From G963676655 sp963676655 (GTDB taxonomy: Bacteria > Verrucomicrobiota > Lentisphaeria > Victivallales > Victivallaceae), in the NCBI GenBank assembly GCA_963676655.2, contig CAXXKX010000003.1, positions 5,580,001 to 5,644,000 of the forward strand: 64,000 bases of DNA. Reading direction: 5' to 3'. The notes below the pieces were generated by a model. It was not told where the DNA came from and ran no database searches. It saw only the letters and a list, made by a program, of their open reading frames with translations. The position numbers and the translations under genes are program-made. Shown here in pieces: positions 33,727 to 42,303 of the stretch (position 1 is its first letter; the number at the start of each line of letters is the position of its first letter).

Positions 33727-35094
33727 TTAAAGGATGACTTTGAAGGTGGTTTCTTCGCCAGGTTTGCTGCTGACGCTGATAGATCCGTTATGCACTGTGA
33801 CCAGTTGTTTAGTCATGGCCAGACCCAGTCCGTGACTCTTGAATGAGTTTTGACCCCGGAAAAAGCGGTCGAACACTTGATGAATATCTTCTTGCGGGAT
33901 TCCCGGGCCGTTGTCGGTTACTGTAAATTCTACTCTGCCATTGGCCGCTTTTAGATTTATCACCACGGTTGCGTTTTTACCGGAAAATTTAATGGCATTG
34001 TCAATGATGTTAAAGAATATCCGGCGGATTAAGGAGGCGATGCCATTGATACATAGATCATTTTCTATGTTGCATTCCAGATTGATGTTTTTTGTTTCAA
34101 CGTACAACTCAAACTGATCAACCGTATCTTGTAATATCCTACCCGGATCAATTGTTTCAAAATCATTTTTACTGTATGCTGCCGCGGGTCTCAGCATCAG
34201 GAGCATGTCCTCAACCATGTGTTGCAGTCCTTTGATTGTATCAAGTGCCTCAGATATTATTATCTGGTACTCTTCACTGGTGCGCGGATGCCGCAGCCCG
34301 ACTTCGAGATTGCCGGACAGGATGGTCAACGGGGTGCGAATCTCATGAGCCACGTTTGACCCGAAATCCGATATCGAATGGAATGATTCTTCCAGGGACT
34401 CGAAGGTTTTATTCAAATTTGACTTAAGTTTTTCCAACTCATCGTTATGCATGGTGCCCGACGTCGGGATTCGATATGAAAGGTTGCCTCTGCTGACCTC
34501 GTCGGCCGCAGTGGTTATTTGTCCGACCGATTTCAGTATTCTTTTGATTATGATCATCGAAGCCAGTACGGTGATAACTAAAATAACCAGGGATGCGCTA
34601 ATGAAAAACGGGAACAGTGACTCAAGCACTTCTTTGTGCTTGCCGTGAAACATTATTGCAATATCAGCGTTTTTCCCGTAATAATATAGCTTGAACTGCC
34701 AATACTCAAGCCATTTTGATTTCCAGTCAAATTGATAATTATCCCTTTTTCTTGTATTATGGAAAGACGACTTGTCTAAAGGGCAGTTGTTATGGTTGAT
34801 GACGGTATGTCCATCTTTAGCTATTATTTTATAGGAAAGATTTTCACTTGACCGGACAAATTGCAGTCCTTTAAAGATTTTCGTTTCGGCGTTTTTGACT
34901 GCCTGTTTATCCGAACAGGGAACTCCTTCCATAATCTGATCAATTGACCAGGCAATCTGCTTGAGGTTAAAACGTTCCTGGGTCAGGATCTCATTGACGG
35001 TAAACAAGGACACCCAGATCAAAAAGCCGAGGTTGCTGAAAGACAGGGCAAGCAGTAAAACCAGGTTAATTCTTCTTTTAAGAGCCATACTCAT
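33727..35094 (-). CDS. Membrane sensor histidine kinase
   Basis: 455 residues: helix at ~10-35, periplasmic sensor ~36-155, second helix ~160-185, HAMP, HisKA with VAHEIRTPLT, and HATPase with DNAIKFSG and DNGPGIP. It overlaps the response regulator gene by 17 bp. The periplasmic part is small with a few acidic residues; the ligand is unknown. Setting inside a lipid-decoration cluster recalls PmrB, but this is analogy. Confidence 0.92.
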   Translation of the reverse strand: MSMALKRRINLVLLLALSFSNLGFLIWVSLFTVNEILTQERFNLKQIAWSIDQIMEGVPCSDKQAVKNAETKIFKGLQFVRSSENLSYKIIAKDGHTVINHNNCPLDKSSFHNTRKRDNYQFDWKSKWLEYWQFKLYYYGKNADIAIMFHGKHKEVLESLFPFFISASLVILVITVLASMIIIKRILKSVGQITTAADEVSRGNLSYRIPTSGTMHNDELEKLKSNLNKTFESLEESFHSISDFGSNVAHEIRTPLTILSGNLEVGLRHPRTSEEYQIIISEALDTIKGLQHMVEDMLLMLRPAAAYSKNDFETIDPGRILQDTVDQFELYVETKNINLECNIENDLCINGIASLIRRIFFNIIDNAIKFSGKNATVVINLKAANGRVEFTVTDNGPGIPQEDIHQVFDRFFRGQNSFKSHGLGLAMTKQLVTVHNGSISVSSKPGEETTFKVIL

Positions 35095-35761
35095 CGGGTT
35101 CTCTCAAAATATATCCGACTCCCCTTACTGAATTGATGAGGCGGGGAGAGTTTCCTTTTTCAATTTTTTTGCGCAAATGGCTGACAAAGACATCAACCAG
35201 ATTAGTGTCGCTGTCAAAATGCATATCCCATACGTGCTCGATAATCGAAGTTCGGCTGATTACTCGGCCTTTATTGCGCAGGAGAAATTCCAGCAGGGCA
35301 AATTCTTTAGAGGTAAGTTCCAGTAATTTACCGGCTTTTGTTACGGTATGGGCGGCTGGCTCGAGTTCCAGATCGGCGATGCTCAGAGTTTCGACATAAT
35401 TTGTTTCCCGTCTTAACAGAGCCCTGATTCTGGCAAGCAGTTCAATAAAGGTGAACGGCTTGGCCAAATAGTCATCTGCTCCGGCATCAAGGCCCATAAC
35501 CTTATCGTTGACGTTGTTTTTGGCGCTGAGAATTATGACCGGGGTATTCTGATGCAGTTTTCTGAGTTGTGATATGAACTCGATCCCGTCCATTTTGGGC
35601 ATCATGATGTCGGTGATTATCAAGTCATAGGTGTACACCTGGGCCATCGACAACCCTTCTTTGCCGTCCTGGGCGAAATCGACTGCATAGCCTTCTTCCT
35701 GCAGCCCTTTGATTATAAATTGGGCTATTTTTTTCTCATCTTCGATCAGCAGCAGTCTCAT
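35078..35761 (-). CDS. OmpR/PhoB-type response regulator
   Basis: 227 residues. Receiver domain with phosphoacceptor Asp51 (ITDIMMPKMDG) and Lys in ILSAKNN, then a winged-helix domain ending GVGYILREP. It is the partner of the overlapping kinase. I propose that it binds the 15-bp boxes at 31691, 33650 and 38244 and so controls the envelope enzymes around it. Confidence 0.93.
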   Translation of the reverse strand: MRLLLIEDEKKIAQFIIKGLQEEGYAVDFAQDGKEGLSMAQVYTYDLIITDIMMPKMDGIEFISQLRKLHQNTPVIILSAKNNVNDKVMGLDAGADDYLAKPFTFIELLARIRALLRRETNYVETLSIADLELEPAAHTVTKAGKLLELTSKEFALLEFLLRNKGRVISRTSIIEHVWDMHFDSDTNLVDVFVSHLRKKIEKGNSPRLINSVRGVGYILREPDEYGS

Positions 35762-35834
35762 CGCATTTGTCCGTGTTATATGTAATAAATCATTTTTAAT
35801 GGCTCCAGCCGGAATCGGTATGAAGCCATTCAGG

Positions 35835-37382
35835 TTAATTATCGATCAAAGTCAATATATCATCTTGACCGGTTTTTAACAAGGAGGCCAGTTCTTTTTT
35901 CAGAGACTTCTCTTTTCGTCGCGCCACGAGCCAACCGGTACAATGATATAAAACATCAAACTCATTGTTGGCGGCGGCGTGAAAACGCTGTTTGTAATGA
36001 TCGCTAACGACATATACCGTGTCATTACGGCTTGAGAACCTGGCCAGGGAATCCGCTATTTTTTCTTTCGGATGCATAATGACCATTTTCCCGCCGTAGA
36101 AATAAGCGGAGTAGGGCGTGCGTCTGACAAAAACGATATTATTAATCTCGTTGTCGTTCTTGATGAAATCAATGATTTTCTGAGTTGAGCGTTTTTTGCC
36201 GGCAGTCATGGATATGCCGCCCAAGGCAATCGCATACAATGAGACGACGATTAATGAAATCAAGGCTATGGTATTGAACCTGACCTTGTTTTTAAGCAGG
36301 TAAATGCTTGCCCATACTGCGAATATTATGGTTGCCGGCAGCAGATAGTAGACCAGCAACTGGCGGGCAAAGCACCAGAATATCGTAATCGACAGAACGC
36401 CGACGGTGAAAAATTCAAACCGATCTCCCATACAGGGAGGTATTTTCAATTGCAGCAGAAACGCCTTGATTCTTTCGATTATTTTGACTTTTTTATCCTT
36501 GTTCCATGATTGGACTAATGCCAGGTATGCGACAACTATAGTCCATGGAGCGGAGGCGATCAGCATAAAGGCAATAGCTGATCCGTATGGAAATTTATGA
36601 CCTTGTCCATACATATCACCGTAATTTTTAGACGTGAAGCGTAAAATGTTTTCGTTTATGAAAAAATATTTTAGAAATCCCGGAGTTTTGTGTTCCGCAT
36701 AAATAAACCACGGGATCGTGATTACGCAGAATAACAGGCTGCCGGTCAGCCAGGCGTGATGCTTCAGGCTCTCCCAACGCTTGTTCAAGAGCGTCCAGAA
36801 GAAGATCGGCAGTCCGAACATAGCCAGCGCCACCGGTCCTTTTACCAGAAAGCCGAGGGCCAGACTGACGAAAACCATCACACTGAACCAATATTTTTTA
36901 CGGGAATCAGTTTCCCGCAAAAACGCGTAGTAGAATATCCAGGCGCCGGCGCTGAACAGGGTCAATGTCGTATCCAGTAAAACCAGCCCGGAGGTGAAAA
37001 ACAATGCGCCGCCGGTAAGCGCAATAAGCGCCGCGGACGCAGCAGTCTGTTGGTCGTGGTAGCGTCTGATGACGTAATAGAGCAACCCTATAAGGATGAA
37101 TCCGGATAGCGCGCCGGGTAGTCTGGCTGCGAATTCGTTGAATCCGAACAGCTTGAATGACGCGGCTTCCGCCCAGAAAAATAATGGAGGTTTGCCCCAG
37201 AACGGGATAAGTTTGCCATCAATGATGATTTGCGGGGTTACATAATTTCCGCTGGTCACCATTTCTTTGCCGATTTGCGCGTAGCGGCCTTCACTCACAT
37301 CCATTACCGGCATCCACGCAAGTGAAAACAAACGCATCAGCATTATCACAATAATCAGTACAAAAACATCCTTGGATTTCAT
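35835..37382 (-). CDS. GT39 (ArnT/PMT-like) glycosyltransferase, second copy
   Basis: 515 residues, about 11 membrane helices. The first loop has MDVSEGRYAQIGKEMV and WGKPPLFFW, the Asp/Glu and KPP pattern of ArnT-like lipid-sugar transferases. It is related to the 31792 gene but not close to it, so this is an old paralogue. Its start abuts the GT2 gene (1 bp gap). The GT2 enzyme probably makes the polyprenyl-phosphate sugar donor and this enzyme transfers the sugar in the periplasm. Confidence 0.85.
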   Translation of the reverse strand: MKSKDVFVLIIVIMLMRLFSLAWMPVMDVSEGRYAQIGKEMVTSGNYVTPQIIIDGKLIPFWGKPPLFFWAEAASFKLFGFNEFAARLPGALSGFILIGLLYYVIRRYHDQQTAASAALIALTGGALFFTSGLVLLDTTLTLFSAGAWIFYYAFLRETDSRKKYWFSVMVFVSLALGFLVKGPVALAMFGLPIFFWTLLNKRWESLKHHAWLTGSLLFCVITIPWFIYAEHKTPGFLKYFFINENILRFTSKNYGDMYGQGHKFPYGSAIAFMLIASAPWTIVVAYLALVQSWNKDKKVKIIERIKAFLLQLKIPPCMGDRFEFFTVGVLSITIFWCFARQLLVYYLLPATIIFAVWASIYLLKNKVRFNTIALISLIVVSLYAIALGGISMTAGKKRSTQKIIDFIKNDNEINNIVFVRRTPYSAYFYGGKMVIMHPKEKIADSLARFSSRNDTVYVVSDHYKQRFHAAANNEFDVLYHCTGWLVARRKEKSLKKELASLLKTGQDDILTLIDN

Positions 37383-37383
37383 A

Positions 37384-38142
37384 TTATTCCTCCATTGTTC
37401 GGGTTGCGCCGTACCAGAAAATTTTTTTACGAGTCCGCAGCTTCAGGCTTATGATACATTTCAGCATCTTCATTCCGTCTGTAAAAGGCGAGACCCTCGA
37501 ATCCGGATCGTCGTTCCAGATAACCCCCTGTTCAATAATTCTATATCCGGACTGGAGTGCCCGGTGAATAATTTCAACGTCAAAGGCGAACCCTTCGGTT
37601 TCGCTCTGCGCAAATAGCTTTCTGCCAACATTGCCTTTGAAGACCTTGAACCCGCATTGTGTGTCCAAAAAAGGCACCTGCAGAATAATTCTGGTAAGGC
37701 GCGAAAAAATATGGCCGATAAACACCCGGTATATCGGTTGTTTTACGGACATTTGCGTTTCCGGCATACGCCTGGACGCAATAACTATATCCGCTTTATT
37801 TGATATTATCAAGTCTGCCAGTTTATTTAATTCGGTAATTGGTGTCGCGCCGTCGGCATCGGAAAACAGGACAATCCTGCCCCGGCTGGCCGCGATTCCC
37901 GATTTGACCGCAAAGCCTTTACCTCGATTATCACGATAACTGATAAGTTTTAAACATGCGAATTCCGGTATTAAACTTTGAACCACCGCGTTTGTGTTGT
38001 CACCTGAGCCGTCTGAAACCACGATCACCTCGGATTTTGGCCACCTCTCCGTGTTCTGTGAAAGAAATTCCTTTATCTTCAACAGAGTAGGGGGGATTCT
38101 GTTTTCTTCGTTATATACTGGTATTACTATTGACAAGTCCAT
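37384..38142 (-). CDS. GT2 dolichyl/polyprenyl-phosphate sugar synthase-like
   Basis: 252 residues from the second ATG (38142), preferred because AAAGGA is 8 bp upstream; the ATG at 38148 is only 2 bp from it. GT-A fold motifs: LSIVIPVYNEENRIP, FSDADGATPI (DxD region) and TQCGFKVFKG. The closest known type is the dolichyl-phosphate beta-glucosyltransferase/ArnC group, which loads a sugar onto the lipid carrier. Soluble with one amphipathic C-terminal region. First gene of the operon with a GT39 and the two-component system. Confidence 0.85.
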   Translation of the reverse strand: MDLSIVIPVYNEENRIPPTLLKIKEFLSQNTERWPKSEVIVVSDGSGDNTNAVVQSLIPEFACLKLISYRDNRGKGFAVKSGIAASRGRIVLFSDADGATPITELNKLADLIISNKADIVIASRRMPETQMSVKQPIYRVFIGHIFSRLTRIILQVPFLDTQCGFKVFKGNVGRKLFAQSETEGFAFDVEIIHRALQSGYRIIEQGVIWNDDPDSRVSPFTDGMKMLKCIISLKLRTRKKIFWYGATRTMEE

Positions 38143-38243
38143 TTCCATTTTCCTTTAAAATTTTTCCAACCCTTGGTTATTGCATTTTTTCAGATTACAA
38201 AAAAGAATATATAAGAGGAATATTAAATAAATATTAACGAAAA

Positions 38244-38258
38244 ATTAAAAAAAATTAA
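38244..38258 (-). promoter_or_regulatory. Candidate response-regulator box C
   Basis: TTAATTTTTTTTAAT on the reverse strand, 102 bp before the GT2 start; identical to box B. Further TTAAT units follow toward the gene. Confidence 0.55.
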
Positions 38259-38707
38259 TTTTTCTCGAATTGGATTGTCTCGTTATAGTTTTTTATGGCG
38301 GTAAGTTTTTTTCTTTTTTTTGATATATGCAATATGACGTAGTGGAGGTAATTGCTTTTCACTGCAATGTTTTATGGATTATTTATAATCAAACTGTCTG
38401 ATAATAAAGACATCAAAGTCTGGATATGATGAACGACGTTCCAGCTTATTCAAATTTATGGCATTTTCCTGTAATTGCTGTAGGGAAAATAATTCGGCAA
38501 TTTCAGAAATTGTATATTGTTCTTTCATATCATTATTGTCCTGACTTATGTTACATCAATCCTGCACTATCTTTAAGGTATTATGCTATTTTTAGAGTTA
38601 TTCGCTATAGCCGATACAACTGTAATAGGCCATATTGCTCTAAGTGGTATCAAGTCACCCGAACAGTGCCACTATATTTTCAGGCGACTGTGCCCATATA
38701 AATGAAT
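38259..38707. other. Gene-free AT-rich stretch
   Basis: About 450 bp without a convincing gene. Short frames exist but lack starts or ribosome sites. It may hold decayed coding DNA around 38400-38690. Confidence 0.4.
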
Positions 38708-39604
38708 TTAAATTATTTTACCTTTCGCATTTTTGCTGCGTAGAAGCGCAGCGTCAATTCCAGTTTTTATCTCATCTAAGTTATTGAGAGGAAGTTCCGG
38801 GTTAGGCATAGGTGTGGTTTTATTGCTGGCCGGATCCCAATAAACGGCTCCATACCGCGCGGGAGCAGATTGATTGCGAATTATGCTTTCATAAGCATCT
38901 CCACTGTTGTAATGCCAGAACTCGTACGGATATTCGACAAATCCAGCCTCCCGCATTATGGCAGTAATCTTGCGGCGGTTCTCTCGGGCGGTTAAACTTA
39001 TGAACGGTGAATTCATCGGTGTAAGTTCGCTCATTTCAAGGTAAGGAGCTCCGCGGTCCATTTCGAGTCCGGATTTGCGATCAATAACAGAAATATCCAG
39101 AGCGCAACCTGACATATGCGTGCCTGTCTTTGGTGTTTGAGCAGTGAGAGTCAATAATCGCTTGAACATATGTTCAGGAGTTGGAACACGACCTCCAAGT
39201 TCCCGGATTACCATTTGCAGAATAGCATCAAAAACTACGGGTTCGAGTCCAATAAACTTTTGCATATCCAGGTTGCGATAACCGTCTTCGACACGCATGA
39301 CCCAACCACAACGATTCATTTCCGCAGCCGCCTGTAGAAAAGCTCTAATTTGTCCTTCCCTTAGTAAATAGCGCCGGGGAAGTCCTAATACATGGGCTTT
39401 GCGGGAAAATTTCACGTCAACCCCTGCTTGGGCAGTTGCTTGCTCAAGACAGACAAGAGCTTCGCCGCATTCAATGACGGGATAGCGCATTGCCTTCATC
39501 ATAAACTCATAAGCTTCGTCTAATTGTTCCGACAGGTAAGAAACAGCCGAAAATGCCACGGGCGATTTCAAAGTATCATCAAAATTATTAAAATTATTAT
39601 TCAT
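38708..39604 (-). CDS. VanX/DdpX-like D-Ala-D-Ala dipeptidase (peptidase M15)
   Basis: 298 residues from ATG 39604, chosen because AAAGG is 7-9 bp upstream; an in-frame start 114 bp earlier has none. Zinc-site motifs of M15D peptidases are present: GTHMSGCALDISV (SxHxxGxAxD) and EFWHYNSGD (ExxH region). The enzyme cleaves D,D-dipeptides or peptidoglycan-linked peptides. No signal peptide is visible, so it may act in the cytoplasm as VanX does. No van genes nearby, so resistance is not implied. Confidence 0.85.
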   Translation of the reverse strand: MNNNFNNFDDTLKSPVAFSAVSYLSEQLDEAYEFMMKAMRYPVIECGEALVCLEQATAQAGVDVKFSRKAHVLGLPRRYLLREGQIRAFLQAAAEMNRCGWVMRVEDGYRNLDMQKFIGLEPVVFDAILQMVIRELGGRVPTPEHMFKRLLTLTAQTPKTGTHMSGCALDISVIDRKSGLEMDRGAPYLEMSELTPMNSPFISLTARENRRKITAIMREAGFVEYPYEFWHYNSGDAYESIIRNQSAPARYGAVYWDPASNKTTPMPNPELPLNNLDEIKTGIDAALLRSKNAKGKII

Positions 39605-39877
39605 ATTGAACCTTTTGTTAATAGTTCTATTTAATTCCTGAATCCGTGAAAATTGGAGAAAACTTGAAATTGGGCTTTTATAACATGTTGATTTAATTAT
39701 ATTAAGGTTGCCAAACACTTAATAAAATTAACTAACCCAACAGCTGGAATTATGGTAAAGATACAACGAAGTAAAGAAGAAATCAACAGCATCGGCGGAA
39801 TTTCTTTAATCGGAATCCGGACCTGAAACAACTAAGTTTTAATCATAATTATCCTCAACTGGATAATATTTGTATTT

Positions 39878-40044
39878 AGAGGTAGTTTCAAAACTCCGGT
39901 TCGAATATGATTTTTAGCGTTTTGGGCAAGTATATTGTGACTTTTGTGCGATTGCGCATACCCCTGCGGTATGTAAATGAGCTCAAAATTACAAGATGCC
40001 GTCCAAAATCAAAAATCAGTTGAAATAGTTTTGAAATTACCTCT
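39878..40044. repeat. 167-bp inverted-repeat element (MITE-like)
   Basis: The ends AGAGGTAGTTTCAAAACT and AGTTTTGAAATTACCTCT pair at 17 of 18 positions. The symmetry continues imperfectly to the middle, where CATACC-5-GGTATG forms a central hairpin. The whole could fold as one long stem. No coding frame. Fits a non-autonomous mobile element or a structured RNA; only one copy in this window. Confidence 0.6.
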
Positions 40045-40167
40045 TTAAACTTAAATCGATGTTTGTGATATTATAGCAAATAATTCTGACCACTTACTTG
40101 CATTCATCATATCCAAGCTCATATTAGAATAATCAACTTGGATAATGAAATGGAGCTTTGAGTAATT

Positions 40168-41511
40168 ATGTCCAGCGAAAAACCTGATATTGTTCTGATA
40201 TTAACAGATCAGCAGAGTGCCGCGATGATGAGTTGCGCCGGGAATAAATATGTCAATACCCCGAATATGGACAGGATAGCGGCAAAAGGGATTCGTTTTC
40301 AACGAGCTTATTGTACCAATCCGGTCTGTGTGCCGTCCAGGGTCAGTCTTTTGACTGGTCAGATGCCAAGTTATTATAGTGGACGCTTCAACGAAGATAA
40401 TTGGATTGTCTCTGCTGCGGAACAAGATGTGGCAATGGGGCATTTGGTCAGAAACGCTGGATATGAAACTGCTTATGGCGGCAAAGAACATGTGCCGCCG
40501 GAACTGCACACCGGTTACGATTACTTCTGTTCGGATGAACGTGAGGTATTAGCAGATAAATGTGCTGAATTTATCCGCAAGCCGCACGATAAACCTTTTT
40601 TTCTGGTTGCGTCTTTTATCAATCCGCATGACATTTGCTATATGGCAATCAGGGATCAGGGAAATCCGGAATATTCCCGGAGGATGTGTGAAAGAAGCAT
40701 TAAGGAAACAGCTGCTCTGGATGAGGCTTTAAAATTGCCGCCGCAAGTATCCCAAGATGAATTTTTTGCCGAGATCTGTCCTCCACTCCCACCAAATCAC
40801 CAGCCGCAGGATGATGAACCGGAAGTCATAAACGAGATGTTGACGAGACGTGATTTTAAAATCAATGCCAGAAATAACTGGACCCCGGAGGATTGGCGTA
40901 TGCATCGCTGGGCCTATAAACGCCTGACTGAGCGAGTTGATGCCGAGATCGGAATTGTCCTTGATGCGTTGGAGGAATGCGGTCTTGCCGATGACGCGCT
41001 GATTATTTTTACCAGCGACCATGGGGATCACGACTCCTCTCATAAGCTTGAACATAAGACGGCTTTTTATGAGGAAGCCGCCGGAGTGCCGCTTATTGTC
41101 AGCGCTCCAGGCAATATTCTGGCCGGACAGGTTGACCGTACCAGCCTGGTGTCGAACGGGCTGGATATTTTGCCGACAATATGTGACTATGCCGGCAGCA
41201 TGGTTCCGGATAATAAACCGGGTCTGAGCCTCCGGTCGTTGCTTGAGAAAAGATGTAATGATTTCAGGCCGGAATTGTTCATTGAAAATGAGCTGGGAGA
41301 CGCGGTTGTATCCGGCCCTTATAAATATGTCATTTACAATGAAGGCAGGGGAATGCATAACATCCAGCTTTACGACCTTGATTCAGATCCGCACGAAACC
41401 CGTAATTGTTTGAATGATGAAAATAAGCAAGAGATTGCATCTGAGCTTAGAGCGCGGCTGATTGATTATATCAGACAAAAGAAATCATATTCGTTTCCTG
41501 TTTCTGATTGA
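40168..41511 (+). CDS. Cys-type sulfatase
   Basis: 447 residues. The formylglycine site is NPVCVPSR with Cys54, metal residues are LTDQQ and TSDHGDHD, and the SSHKLEHKTAFYEE and GLDILPTI stretches are usual. No signal peptide, so cytoplasmic or exported by an unseen route. It needs a formylglycine-generating enzyme, not seen here. PVC bacteria carry many sulfatases for marine or mucin glycans; substrate unknown. It converges with the next gene with only 5 bp between. Confidence 0.92.
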   Translation: MSSEKPDIVLILTDQQSAAMMSCAGNKYVNTPNMDRIAAKGIRFQRAYCTNPVCVPSRVSLLTGQMPSYYSGRFNEDNWIVSAAEQDVAMGHLVRNAGYETAYGGKEHVPPELHTGYDYFCSDEREVLADKCAEFIRKPHDKPFFLVASFINPHDICYMAIRDQGNPEYSRRMCERSIKETAALDEALKLPPQVSQDEFFAEICPPLPPNHQPQDDEPEVINEMLTRRDFKINARNNWTPEDWRMHRWAYKRLTERVDAEIGIVLDALEECGLADDALIIFTSDHGDHDSSHKLEHKTAFYEEAAGVPLIVSAPGNILAGQVDRTSLVSNGLDILPTICDYAGSMVPDNKPGLSLRSLLEKRCNDFRPELFIENELGDAVVSGPYKYVIYNEGRGMHNIQLYDLDSDPHETRNCLNDENKQEIASELRARLIDYIRQKKSYSFPVSD

Positions 41512-41516
41512 TTTTT

Positions 41517-42020
41517 TTACCGTTGCTTTCTTTTTCCCCGGTAAAGGTGGATGGCCAGATACACGGCCAGGATGGCCGCGATGATATAATCAGCATTGCC
41601 GGTGACGCGGCGATGGGTGATTTTTGCGAATGCCCGGGTGCCGAAGAACCCGAGTGCGAACCCTCCTGCCATTCCCGCCAGTGCGTACCCGACTGCGACC
41701 ATTCGCGAATAGAATTTGGGCGCCTTTTTCGGCGGTTGATTCAAGGTTGAGATCGGTTCGGTCGTGAACGGGTCGATAAACGGCATGACGCGCTGTTTGC
41801 AGTGTTTGCAGACACGGGCTTGGAGTTTTATGCTGCCTTTGCATTTGGGACAGGGGCGGGTTTTCGGGTAATCAACTTTGACATTTTCGCAGCATTCTTC
41901 ACACTCAATCCGTTTGCCGATGTCTGATTTACTCATTACCTTCCGGCTATGGCATTCGGGACAGAAAAAGGTAAAATTATTATTGTCAATCGATAGATCG
42001 TTTTTATCCGGACTCTGCAT
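41517..42020 (-). CDS. Zinc-ribbon membrane protein of unknown function
   Basis: 167 residues with three CxxC pairs in two ribbon-like units (CPECHSRKV and CEECCENV; CPKCKGSI and CKHCKQRV), then a short linker and two C-terminal membrane helices (~103-125 and ~143-160). The zinc ribbons face the cytoplasm if the helices form a hairpin. No known family is recognised; similar layouts occur as small regulators or adaptors. Confidence 0.7.
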   Translation of the reverse strand: MQSPDKNDLSIDNNNFTFFCPECHSRKVMSKSDIGKRIECEECCENVKVDYPKTRPCPKCKGSIKLQARVCKHCKQRVMPFIDPFTTEPISTLNQPPKKAPKFYSRMVAVGYALAGMAGGFALGFFGTRAFAKITHRRVTGNADYIIAAILAVYLAIHLYRGKRKQR

Positions 42021-42303
42021 GCAATTCCGCTCCTGTTGCGTTCATAAATTTTCTTGATTATCATTGTTTATAACAAGATAATAGCATTATTTAAACTGAA
42101 ATCGAAGTCTGCGATGACATAGAAAAATAAGCTTGACCGCTTATAAATATAGTCGTCATATTCCAAACTGCAAAAAAATAAGCTTTCTCAAATAGCCGAT
42201 TCTAATGATTTTAAAACAGCGTTCGCTTGATTTTTCTTTCCGACACCTGTATAAGTAAATTAGGAAATATGCATTTGAGATCAAACTCATAAGGGGGTAT
42301 AAA

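Noticed and set aside
38379..38529. Apparent short gene with helix-turn-helix-like start on the reverse strand
   Set aside because: On careful reading the frame is broken: the only nearby ATG is in a different frame and stops after eight codons.
38708..39604. Vancomycin resistance cluster, because of the VanX-like gene
   Set aside because: No VanH, VanA or VanRS-type partners nearby; the two-component system is tied to lipid-sugar transferases instead.
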